From: Magnetococcales bacterium
GTDB taxonomy: Bacteria; Pseudomonadota; Magnetococcia; Magnetococcales; Magnetaquicoccaceae
Reading direction: 5' to 3'
DNA: 15,772 nucleotides
Assembly: GCA_015229095.1 (NCBI GenBank)
Contig: JADGCE010000002.1
Coordinates: 27,668 to 43,439 of the forward strand
In this document: in pieces, positions 7,088 to 14,852 of the stretch
Position numbering within the stretch: the first letter of the stretch is position 1
Layout: each line of letters opens with the position of its first letter
Position numbers and translations under genes: made by a program
Notes under the pieces: model-generated
Seen by the model: the letters and a program-made list of their open reading frames with translations, nothing else
Database searches by the model: none
What the model was told of the DNA's origin: nothing

Positions 7088-8454
7088 ATCTCAAAACTGC
7101 CATCCCAATCGGCCGCCGGTGGCCGCTCCAGGAATGCCGCACAGCGTTCCATATGGATCCGCGCGACGGTGTCATCCTCCGCAATCCGCAAACACTCCAG
7201 AAAAGCCTGTTGACTCTCCCGCCATTGCCGCTCTTGAAACAGCTCAAGCCCCAATCGGTATGAAGGCAACAGGGCCTGCTTGCGGTGCCGCTGCGGTTCC
7301 GGGTCGGCATCAAAAATTTCGTGAATCAGAAGAGCCCGTTGCCGGCCTTTGACCACCACACGGTCCAATGGACGGGAGAGGAACCGCTCGCTCTCCAACA
7401 GACGAAACACATCGTCCGAAACAATGACAGAACACCCATAAAATTTGGTCAATCCTTCTAGGCGGGCCGCCACATTGGCCGCATCGCCGATCACGGTGGA
7501 ATCCATGCGGTTGGCGTTGCCCAGGGTGCCCAGCATCACTGGACCGATATGCAGTCCCGTGCCGGTGCGGATGACCTCCTGCTGGCGCTGCCGCCGCTCC
7601 CGGTTGAACACCGCCAGACGTTCCTGCATGCCAACGGCTGCCAACACCGCATGGGTGGCCTGCTCCTGATCGGAGCCGTCAAACAGGACCATGATGGCAT
7701 CACCGATAAATTTGTCGATAAAGCCATGCTGCTCTTCAATCGGCCCTTGCATGTTCTCCAAATAGCTGTTCAGCAGTGCGAAAACATCCTCTGGAGACAT
7801 GGATTCAGAAAGTTTCGTGAAAGAGCGGATATCGCTGAACATGATGGTGATCACGCTCAACTCCACCGTGCCCGGTCGGATATTTTCCAGCCCTGTCGGG
7901 GCAATACGCGCCAAAAATTGTTTGGGCACAAATTTTTCAAAAGCCCGGGTCATCAAGGCCATCGCCTGGGTCTCGGCCAACTCGATACGGGCCTGATGCA
8001 GGTCGGCGTAGGCCTTTTTCTGTTCTGCCAACGCCTGGGTCAACTCCCCGTTCAAACTGTGAATTTCATTATGCGCCAAAACGTTTTCCAGATGGGTCTG
8101 CACCCGGGCCCGCACGATGGCCGGGCTGATGGGCTTGGTAATATAGTCGACAGCCCCCAGATCAAATCCTTTGACCTCATCTTTTGAATCATGCATGGCG
8201 GTGATAAAAATGACGGGAATGCTGCTGGTGGTTGCATCGGCTTTCAGCTGCCGACACACCTCATACCCATCCATTTCGGGCATGACAATATCCAGCAAAA
8301 TCAGATCCGGCGGTGTGGCGGAGTGGACGGCGCGCAGTGCCTGCTCGCCGCTCTTGGCCACCAGGATGTCGCAAGAATCCCGCAGCAAACTGACCAGCAG
8401 GGTAATGTTGAAGCGTTCATCGTCCACAATGAGTACCCGTCCCCGGGGTTTCAT
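7075..8454 (-). CDS. Response regulator-adenylate cyclase (REC fused to class III cyclase)
   Basis: A 459-residue soluble protein predicted to make cAMP from ATP under phosphorelay control. Residues 6-122 are a receiver with D11/D12, phosphoacceptor D55 (LLDIVMPEMDG), T85 and K107. A helical linker (124-178) joins it to a class III catalytic domain at about 195-385. Both metal-binding Asp are present (D208 in FSDIRSF, D252 in FIGDAIM). So are the adenine-selecting pair K248 and D324 and the transition-state residues N327 and R331 (GDAANVAARLE). All six consensus positions fit an active adenylate rather than guanylate cyclase. The final 75 residues are helical and TPR-like (SYRLGLELFQERQW onward). 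The ATG at 8454 overlaps the stop of the upstream hybrid kinase (ATGA) and has GGAG upstream; a longer start at 8499 would lie deep inside that gene. The coupling suggests that the kinase's Hpt phosphorylates D55. Confidence 0.93.
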   Translation of the reverse strand: MKPRGRVLIVDDERFNITLLVSLLRDSCDILVAKSGEQALRAVHSATPPDLILLDIVMPEMDGYEVCRQLKADATTSSIPVIFITAMHDSKDEVKGFDLGAVDYITKPISPAIVRARVQTHLENVLAHNEIHSLNGELTQALAEQKKAYADLHQARIELAETQAMALMTRAFEKFVPKQFLARIAPTGLENIRPGTVELSVITIMFSDIRSFTKLSESMSPEDVFALLNSYLENMQGPIEEQHGFIDKFIGDAIMVLFDGSDQEQATHAVLAAVGMQERLAVFNRERRQRQQEVIRTGTGLHIGPVMLGTLGNANRMDSTVIGDAANVAARLEGLTKFYGCSVIVSDDVFRLLESERFLSRPLDRVVVKGRQRALLIHEIFDADPEPQRHRKQALLPSYRLGLELFQERQWRESQQAFLECLRIAEDDTVARIHMERCAAFLERPPAADWDGSFEMQTK

Positions 8455-11400
8455 GCACCACTCTCCAGAACAAGGGGAATCTCCAAGCCTTGCGCCCACT
8501 GCTGCAAGGCGGTCAGGGCTTCGGCAAATTCATAATCCTCCACCAGCGTCTGTATCCGCCGACCCTCCGCCGCCTGGGCGGAAGGGCCTGCAAGATTGAC
8601 GATTTCCTGAAGTTTATCTCCTGCGGAGGCATCACCCGCATACAACAACTGCACACACGCCTGAAACAACGGCGCCAGTGCGGTCCGATCGATGCCAGGA
8701 GGCAAAACCTGGGGAAGCGTACCCCCATTGCCCGCATTTTGCAACGCCGCAAGCCCCTGGAAGAGACGAGAACTCTCTTGATCGAACTGCTCCAGCAACA
8801 CACCATAAGAGTCGCTCTGCTCATCCTTGCAGGCACTTTCCAGATCCCGGCAAATCTGATGGAGACCATGGGCACCCACCGTACCGGAAATACCCTTGAC
8901 GGTATGGAGCAGGCGCAAAACTTTCTCATGGTCGCGGCCCTGTTCCAGGGCCACGCGAAGGGTGTGCGCCACTTCCCGATAATCCTGATAAAATTCCAGC
9001 AGCAGCTTCCTGAAAAGTTTGTGGTCACCCGCCACCCGTTGCAACCCCACTTCCTGGTCAATGCCGGGCAATGCGGGCAAAACCTCTGCGTCCGCCTGGT
9101 CGGGCTGGCACGCAACACCCCGGCTCTTTTCGACACGCCCCCCCTCTCTGGGAGCAATCCAGCGCACCAATACCTGAAAGAGCTGTTCGGGATCAATGGG
9201 CTTTGTCACATGATCGTTCATGCCGGCCCGCAACGATTTTTCCCGATCCCCGGCCATGGCATGGGCGGTCAAGGCGATAATCGGCAACTGTTGGCCAGAA
9301 GGGTGTCGGCGAATCGCCTGGGTCGCCTGAAAGCCATCCATTTCCGGCATCTGAATATCCATCAAGGCCAGGTCAAACGACTCTTTTGCCACCGCTGCCA
9401 CCGCCTCCCGACCATTGTTGACCACGGTCACCCGCAACCCGTGTCCCTCCAGCAGGGCAGTGGCCACCTGCTGATTGATCTTGTTGTCATCCGCCAGCAG
9501 CACCTTGGCCCCCGTTATTTTTTGCGCCGCCTCGGTATTCTGGGTCGGATCCAGTTTGCGGTTTTTTCTGCCCTCCCTCTTGCTCTGGCCAAACACCATC
9601 ATGATGGCCCCCAAGAGCTGGGAGGGGTTGACCGGTTTGGGCACAAACCCGTCCAGAGGGGCCCGCTCCGCCTTGGGAATCACCTCTTCCCGACTGTAGG
9701 GCGTCACCAGAATCAGCCGGGGCGGGTTGCGCAAACGGCCATCTTCCTTGATGCGCCGGGCCAACTCCAGGCCACTCATGCCGGCCATTTTCCAATGGAT
9801 GATGGCCAACCGATAGGGCTCGACCTGAGGATTGACCAGCGTGGTTTCAATGGCCTCCAGGGCAAGCTGTGCCGACTCGACCGCATGACACCGCCAGGAA
9901 AAGGATTCAATAATGGAGGAGATGATCTGCCGGGAACGGGGATGATCATCCACCACCAACACCCGCATGTTCATGGCATCGGCATCCAACAGGGGCTGCT
10001 CCTCCTCCTTGTGTAACAACGACACAGGCAGCGCAAACCAGGCCGTAAAGTAAAAGGTACTCCCCCGACCCGGGGTGCTTTCCACCCCGATTGTGCCACC
10101 CATCATCTCAACCAAATGTTTGCAAATGGAGAGCCCCAGACCGGTGCCACCATATTTCCGGGTCGTCGAGGCATCGGCCTGAGAGAAGGGATTAAACAAC
10201 TGGGCCATCTGTGCCTCGGTCATACCGATGCCGGAATCCGTGACGGTGAAACGCAGTTCAATCTGCTCCTCCCGCTCCTGAAGCCGTTCCATGGCGACGA
10301 CGATATCCCCTGTTTCGGTAAACTTCACCGCATTGTTGGCCAGATTGGTTAAAATTTGTCCCAGACGCAAAGGATCGCCGATCAAGGCATTGGGCACCTC
10401 CGAAGGACGGGAAAAGAGCAGATTGATCCCCTTGCCCTCGGCCTTGATACAGACCATATTGGCCAGGTTGTCCATGATTTCGTCCAACAGGAAGGGCACG
10501 GACTCCAACTGCATGCCACCCGCCTCAATCTTGGAAAAATCAAGAATGTCGTTGATGATACCCAGCAGAGCACGGGCCGACGAGTGAATTTTGCTCACAT
10601 AGTCATGCTGGGTGTCGGTCAGCTGGGTCCGCAAGGTCAGATAACTCATGCCAATGACCGCATTGATGGGCGTGCGAATCTCATGGCTCATATTGGCCAA
10701 AAATTGGGATTTGTATTCGCTGGTTTTTGTCAATTGCTCGATGGTATGATTGAGCTCCTGCTGGCTCAGAAAGAGGGACTCTTTTTGCTCCATGGTCTGT
10801 TTCAGCAGTGCCTTGTTGCGTATCCTGGAACGAATGCCCAACACGGCCACGGCGATGGCATTGGCCACACGCTGGGAAAAATCACACTGAACATCGGAAA
10901 AGGGCTGCATGCTGCCCATGATCACCACCCCGTGGGACTGCTCATTGTGCAGAAGAGGCAGGGCCACAATCGTCCGGGGCATCACATCCAGAATACCCGT
11001 ATGGATCACAAAACTCTCCGGTGGAATATCGGAGATCGTCTTCCATGTTTTGCCCAGGACGACCGGCTCCAGCCAACCCTCCCGCCAATCCTGTTGCTCC
11101 CGCACAAGCCCCGCAGGGAGCGCATGACCGGCGCATAGAGACAACCGCTCATCCTCTTCCAGAAGATAGAGGGCACCTACCTGGGCATCCGCCGTCTGTA
11201 CCAAAAAATGGAGCCCCACATGGCATACCCCTGCCACATCGTCCGCCCCACGCATCTCCCGATTCAACTCGGCAAAACTGCGCTCCTGGTTCAAGCGGGT
11301 CTCCGCCTGCTGCCGCTCCCGGTCGCGCATCGTCAGCAAATCCTGCCCCATGCGCTGCATGGCCAGGATGAGCTGGTCGATTTCCACAATGGGCGAGGTG

Positions 11401-12623
11401 GTGCCGCCCCCCCCTTGCCACCCCCCCCCCTGTCCGATCCGGGTGATCAATGCGCTGGCAGACAGCAAAGGCCGCACCAGAAAGGCACGAATCCAGAACA
11501 GGGCCAGCAGGCTCAGCAACAGAACAGCCATACCGACGAGCAGCAGCACCCGCTGCTGAATCTCTTCCACCTCGACCGTAAAATCCTTGCTGGGAATGAC
11601 CGTGCCGATCAGCCAATCACTGTTGACGGAAGGCGCCAACGTGACCAGATAATCCACCCCATCCACCTTTTCGACGCGGCTGCCCATCGCCCGTATGCTG
11701 GAGAGCTCCCATGCCCCGGTGGCCTTGGCCGCCACCTGCAACAGGGGAGCCCGGGCCTGGGATAACAGACCCAATTTCAGCTTTTCTCCGACATTATCGG
11801 TAACCACCACCTCGGCACTGTCCTGGTAGGCGATCAATTCCGCGCGACGGTTGACGATAAAACTGATGCCGGATTTCCCGACCTCTATGCTGCTTAAATA
11901 TTTGGAAATTTGATCCAGCTCAATGCCGATGGCAACCACGCCGAGAATCTGGCCATTTTTTTCCAGCGGCATGGCGACATCGATGCCGGGCTTCTGACTG
12001 GAAGCATAGATATACACATCGGTCCATACCCGTCGGCCAGCACGGACAGCATCCCGATACCAGGCCCGGTCCGGGGCAAAATAGCGCAGCTCCCCCGTTG
12101 TCGAATGGGTAAAGGTTAAACCATCCCCATCCTTCTGAAAAAATCGATCCTTGCTCTTGGCCATCCGAGCCGTTGGGTCCCAAAGACGCACCACGGAACG
12201 CATTTTATCGGCACTTTGGCGTTGCACCCCAAAAAAGTTACCGTTGGGCATCCCTAACGTAATCCAGGAAAAGCTCCCATCTGATTGCAACACCGACAAA
12301 AAGAGGGCCTCCTGGGCCTTTTCATCATCCAGTTGCAGCGTATTTTCCATGAAAAGTTTGTGTATCAACATCACCTTGGAGCTTGCACCACCCAACAAAA
12401 GACCTATTTCGTATGCAATTTCAGAGGTTATTTTATTGCTGATCCTCCGGGTCAGATCAAAGACGCTCTTGTGAAATGCCGTGTCCCAGGAAAAGTGAAA
12501 CAGAGAGGCCGTGGCCAACACGGTGACCAGCATGATCACCGAGAGCGTGGCACCCAGGGTGACACGCCATCGGGGCGAGGGAAGAGGGGAGGTCGCTGTC
12601 GCGCGCTGTGGGGGTTCATCCAT
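8451..12623 (-). CDS. Membrane hybrid sensor kinase Cache-HAMP-GAF-HisKA-HATPase-REC-REC-Hpt
   Basis: A 1390-residue inner-membrane sensor. TM1 lies at about 21-42 and TM2 at about 359-383; between them is a roughly 315-residue periplasmic region resembling a double Cache domain (with WYRDAV, WTDVYIYASS and PGIDVAMPL). A HAMP domain (384-430) has a connector that is almost all Gly (GGGWQGGGG). A GAF-like domain follows (about 448-598), then a coiled coil. HisKA has H647 and HATPase has N763/N764, DSGIG at 796-800 and GGTGLGLSI at 825-833. REC-A (886-1010) keeps D892/D893, T974 and K996 but has H943 where the phosphoacceptor Asp should be. REC-B (1038-1155) is canonical, with D1089. Hpt has H1240 (LLHTVKGISGTVGA). 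The ATG at 12623 follows AAGGA and places TM1 close to the N-terminus, as expected. It overlaps the REC-cyclase by 4 nt. Runs of 10 and 8 G in the HAMP connector codons are unusual and may slip. The signal is probably a small extracellular molecule. Confidence 0.92.
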   Translation of the reverse strand: MDEPPQRATATSPLPSPRWRVTLGATLSVIMLVTVLATASLFHFSWDTAFHKSVFDLTRRISNKITSEIAYEIGLLLGGASSKVMLIHKLFMENTLQLDDEKAQEALFLSVLQSDGSFSWITLGMPNGNFFGVQRQSADKMRSVVRLWDPTARMAKSKDRFFQKDGDGLTFTHSTTGELRYFAPDRAWYRDAVRAGRRVWTDVYIYASSQKPGIDVAMPLEKNGQILGVVAIGIELDQISKYLSSIEVGKSGISFIVNRRAELIAYQDSAEVVVTDNVGEKLKLGLLSQARAPLLQVAAKATGAWELSSIRAMGSRVEKVDGVDYLVTLAPSVNSDWLIGTVIPSKDFTVEVEEIQQRVLLLVGMAVLLLSLLALFWIRAFLVRPLLSASALITRIGQGGGWQGGGGTTSPIVEIDQLILAMQRMGQDLLTMRDRERQQAETRLNQERSFAELNREMRGADDVAGVCHVGLHFLVQTADAQVGALYLLEEDERLSLCAGHALPAGLVREQQDWREGWLEPVVLGKTWKTISDIPPESFVIHTGILDVMPRTIVALPLLHNEQSHGVVIMGSMQPFSDVQCDFSQRVANAIAVAVLGIRSRIRNKALLKQTMEQKESLFLSQQELNHTIEQLTKTSEYKSQFLANMSHEIRTPINAVIGMSYLTLRTQLTDTQHDYVSKIHSSARALLGIINDILDFSKIEAGGMQLESVPFLLDEIMDNLANMVCIKAEGKGINLLFSRPSEVPNALIGDPLRLGQILTNLANNAVKFTETGDIVVAMERLQEREEQIELRFTVTDSGIGMTEAQMAQLFNPFSQADASTTRKYGGTGLGLSICKHLVEMMGGTIGVESTPGRGSTFYFTAWFALPVSLLHKEEEQPLLDADAMNMRVLVVDDHPRSRQIISSIIESFSWRCHAVESAQLALEAIETTLVNPQVEPYRLAIIHWKMAGMSGLELARRIKEDGRLRNPPRLILVTPYSREEVIPKAERAPLDGFVPKPVNPSQLLGAIMMVFGQSKREGRKNRKLDPTQNTEAAQKITGAKVLLADDNKINQQVATALLEGHGLRVTVVNNGREAVAAVAKESFDLALMDIQMPEMDGFQATQAIRRHPSGQQLPIIALTAHAMAGDREKSLRAGMNDHVTKPIDPEQLFQVLVRWIAPREGGRVEKSRGVACQPDQADAEVLPALPGIDQEVGLQRVAGDHKLFRKLLLEFYQDYREVAHTLRVALEQGRDHEKVLRLLHTVKGISGTVGAHGLHQICRDLESACKDEQSDSYGVLLEQFDQESSRLFQGLAALQNAGNGGTLPQVLPPGIDRTALAPLFQACVQLLYAGDASAGDKLQEIVNLAGPSAQAAEGRRIQTLVEDYEFAEALTALQQWAQGLEIPLVLESGA
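11407..11430 (-). repeat. G10 and G8 homopolymer runs in the HAMP connector codons
   Basis: Written on the plus strand, eight C at 11407-11414 and ten C at 11421-11430 lie six bases apart inside the large kinase gene. They encode Gln398 (last base) to Gly401 and Gly404-Gly406. The frame is intact with the present lengths. One extra G leads to a stop near 11149 (a product of about 490 residues); one fewer leads to a stop at 11335-11333. Both events would remove GAF, kinase, receivers and Hpt. Confidence 0.85.
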
Positions 12624-12624
12624 C

Positions 12625-12644
12625 CTCAGATTTCCTTGTCTGAG
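12625..12644 (-). promoter_or_regulatory. Hairpin enclosing the ribosome site of the large kinase gene
   Basis: On the minus strand CTCAGA and TCTGAG form a 6-bp perfect stem around the 8-nt loop CAAGGAAA, ending 1 nt before the ATG at 12623. The probable ribosome site AAGGA is in the loop, and the alternative GAGG is partly in the stem. The hairpin could slow initiation. It could equally be chance; a 6-bp stem is modest. Confidence 0.35.
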
Positions 12645-12700
12645 TTTCCAAACCTGTACCCTGTCGACGGGAACAGCGTAAACGATGAGACGGCCAAGGG

Positions 12701-13726
12701 TTAATGGGCGACACGGGAACGACCGGCCGCCTTGGCGCGGTAGAGGGCGGCATCCGCCTGCTCCCACAACTGCTTGAACGAAGCACCCTCCTGCCAACAG
12801 GCCAGCCCCACGCTGACACCCAGCGGCGGCGCATCGGGGGCGCGGATGTTCAGGTCAGCGACCCTCTGACAGAGACGGGTTGTCAATTGCCGGGCATTGT
12901 CCAGGGAGGTGTTGGGCAGAACCATGGCAAACTCATCGCCACCCACCCGGGCCAGCAAGTCGCTATCCCGCACCATGCCGGCAAACGCCTGGGCCACCCG
13001 CTGCAAGGCTGCATCCCCCTCCGCATGTCCCAGGCGATCATTGATGGCCTTGAAATGGTCCAAATCCAGACAAGCCAGTACCAGCGGTTGGTTGTAGCGT
13101 TCTGCTTTGGAGAGTTCCAGAAGAAGGCGCTCCTCGAAAACACGCCGATTGACCAAACCGGTCAACGCATCCCGACGGGCCTGATGATACAACTCTTCGT
13201 AGGCCAGGGTCCGCTGCAAGGGTCCGTACAAATCCGGCAGCACCTCTGTCAAAACTTTAAAACCGCTCCCCTCCTGCGCCATGGACTCCCCGTGCAGCAG
13301 CAGCAGGCTCTCCTGGCGTTCTGGACTCAAGGGCCAAAGATGGTAGAAAAGGCGATATTGGCCACTCACCTGGCCGTGCGCCATGCCGTTGACAGGCGCC
13401 TGCAGAAGATCCAGGGCGACAGGCAACAGCTCCCTCTGGGCATCGCCGTCACACACATAGGCCGTGAGCGGATTTTTGCTGCCGAAATGGCGGTACGCAA
13501 GCAACCGGTGGCTCCAGTATGGCATCAACCAGCGGGAAAAGGCGGCGATCATGGCATTCATGTCCAGGGTCTCCGCCAGATGGCGGTGCAGCTCATAGAT
13601 GCGCCCCAACCGCTCGCTCTGCCGCTTGTACTCTCGAAGTTCTTCCAGTAAATCAGCTGGATAGCGCGCAAACAGCACGGGGTTTACTGGCGGCTGTCTG
13701 CTGCGTGGTCCCACAGGCACACCCAT
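12701..13726 (-). CDS. Diguanylate cyclase (GGDEF) with unassigned N-terminal sensor region
   Basis: A 341-residue protein that should condense two GTP to c-di-GMP. The C-terminal GGDEF domain (about 180-338) has the intact signature GGDEF at 262-266, the metal-binding D221 in DLDHFK, and N229/D230. An inhibitory site RDSD (253-256) lies exactly five residues before GGDEF, so product inhibition is expected. The N-terminal 180 residues have no membrane span. They are mixed helix and strand with a possible GAF-like fold (LHRHLAETLDMNAMIAAF and following), which I cannot assign firmly. The ATG at 13726 is chosen because AAGGAGA lies 6 nt upstream; an earlier in-frame start at 13795 has nothing comparable. 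The stop is 77 nt before the large hybrid kinase start. It may be transcribed with the kinase and the REC-adenylate cyclase, linking c-di-GMP and cAMP control. No partner EAL or HD-GYP protein is in the window. Confidence 0.92.
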   Translation of the reverse strand: MGVPVGPRSRQPPVNPVLFARYPADLLEELREYKRQSERLGRIYELHRHLAETLDMNAMIAAFSRWLMPYWSHRLLAYRHFGSKNPLTAYVCDGDAQRELLPVALDLLQAPVNGMAHGQVSGQYRLFYHLWPLSPERQESLLLLHGESMAQEGSGFKVLTEVLPDLYGPLQRTLAYEELYHQARRDALTGLVNRRVFEERLLLELSKAERYNQPLVLACLDLDHFKAINDRLGHAEGDAALQRVAQAFAGMVRDSDLLARVGGDEFAMVLPNTSLDNARQLTTRLCQRVADLNIRAPDAPPLGVSVGLACWQEGASFKQLWEQADAALYRAKAAGRSRVAH

Positions 13727-13882
13727 GGATTCTCCTTCTCTAGGCCCTTGTAATCCCGAACCATCCGCCGGTCGCGCCCTGCACACACCACACACGACCC
13801 ACCGGCATGGGGAAAGTCAAGCAAACCACGGACCACCCTCAAAAGAGCTTGCCAAACAGCCAACCCATGGGGAGCCCGCCAC

Positions 13883-14431
13883 CTACTTGCCGGCAGAAGA
13901 GCGTTGCGGCCCGTGGGAGAGCACAATCCCCTGAACCCCCAACTTGTCCCGGATCAGGTCCGAGGCATCAAAGGCCTGATCCTGTATCTGGAACGGCCCG
14001 GCGTGCAGTTGCGTATAGGAGGTGCCGTTGATCATCGCCGGAGAGAGGAAGAAAGGCACCCCCACTTGCTGCAGGCGATCCTCCATTTCTTCGGCATCCG
14101 ACGCCTTCAGATAGCTCCCCACGTGGACGGAAAAGCCCCCCAGCATGACCCTGGAGAGTTCTGCCTGATTGGGAGAAAAGGAGGCGACGGAGGGGGCCGG
14201 CAAACCGGAGGGGGCCTCCATGACACGGGGCGCATGCGCGGGGGCCATGTGGGTTTCGGGTGGTGGAAGTTCTTGACGGGGCAGCGCGTAGACAAAACTG
14301 CCATCCCCGTAGGGATAGTAGGCAAGATAACCGGGATAGTAGATGCTTTCCGCCCACAGCGGGGCGCACACCGCCATGCCCAGCAGGGCGCCCGATGCCA
14401 TCCTGCCCATCCAGAGCATGCCGTTTTTCAT
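13883..14431 (-). CDS. Exported SPOR-domain protein
   Basis: A 182-residue protein with an N-terminal signal peptide (hydrophobic 9-24, probable cleavage after LWA at residue 27). A Tyr- and Pro-rich stretch follows (30-80). The C-terminal SPOR domain (about 98-172) starts FSVHVGSYLKASDAEEME and contains the usual GTSYTQLHAGPF segment. SPOR domains bind denuded peptidoglycan glycan strands, often at the division septum, so this protein probably acts in the periplasm at the cell wall. Its ATG at 14431 overlaps the stop of the Trp-rich exported protein by 4 nt (ATGA), and GGGGGAA is the likely ribosome site. This is strong evidence that the two are made together. The gap to the diguanylate cyclase gene (13727-13882, 156 nt) holds no clear terminator or good promoter. 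Confidence 0.85.
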   Translation of the reverse strand: MKNGMLWMGRMASGALLGMAVCAPLWAESIYYPGYLAYYPYGDGSFVYALPRQELPPPETHMAPAHAPRVMEAPSGLPAPSVASFSPNQAELSRVMLGGFSVHVGSYLKASDAEEMEDRLQQVGVPFFLSPAMINGTSYTQLHAGPFQIQDQAFDASDLIRDKLGVQGIVLSHGPQRSSAGK

Positions 14432-14793
14432 TCGCCGTTCCCCCCATAGACACCACCCGGTCTTGTCTGCACAACGACGGGACGCAGGGGAACCGTCTGC
14501 ACAGGCATGCCGACGGCCGCATGCTGCGAGGGAACAGGATAGCGGCCATCCACGGTGGGTACGGAGGCATAAACAATGGAGGGCAGATGGGCCCAGGAGG
14601 GCGACGGGGTGCCATAAACCGCCAGCCCACTACCGGAACGCCGGGCCGCCTGCTCCGCTGCCGGACCACCAAACCAATTTTCCCAAAACCACTCCGCATG
14701 GGCAGCGCGCGGCAGAGTGACCATGGCACCCGCCAGTGCAACACCCAGCAACCGCAGTGCGACCCCAGTGGCTCTCCGCACAGTTTTTTCCAT
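14428..14793 (-). CDS. Small exported Trp-rich protein of unknown function
   Basis: A 121-residue protein. The ATG at 14793 is preferred over the one at 14799 because AGGGAG then stands 7 nt upstream instead of almost touching. A signal peptide is clear: basic start (MEKTVRRATG), hydrophobic core and cleavage at AHA|EW after residue 33. The mature protein begins with an aromatic cluster, EWFWENWFGG, followed by a low-complexity stretch rich in Pro, Val and Gly with little predicted structure. I know no family for it. It sits between the lipoprotein and the SPOR-domain protein, overlapping the latter by 4 nt, so a role in the same envelope complex is likely. The aromatic start might insert into a membrane or pack on a partner; this is inference. 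Confidence 0.72.
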   Translation of the reverse strand: MEKTVRRATGVALRLLGVALAGAMVTLPRAAHAEWFWENWFGGPAAEQAARRSGSGLAVYGTPSPSWAHLPSIVYASVPTVDGRYPVPSQHAAVGMPVQTVPLRPVVVQTRPGGVYGGNGE

Positions 14794-14852
14794 TGTCATT
14801 CTCCCTTACGCAAGGCATTCAAAAGCGGGCAAACTCTCCGGCGGCCCCCGTT

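Noticed and set aside
8490..10016. Plus-strand open frame of 508 codons opposite the large kinase's receiver/Hpt region
   Set aside because: Same reason: the opposite strand carries two receivers and an Hpt domain in frame.
12645..12700. Possible promoter for the large kinase (TTTACG with GTACAG at 17 nt)
   Set aside because: The -10 match is poor and the gap is short; read-through from the diguanylate cyclase gene is equally likely.
13727..13882. Possible promoter or terminator between the SPOR gene and the diguanylate cyclase gene
   Set aside because: A TTGACT hexamer is present on the minus strand but no matching -10 at a suitable distance, and no stem followed by T; not enough to call.
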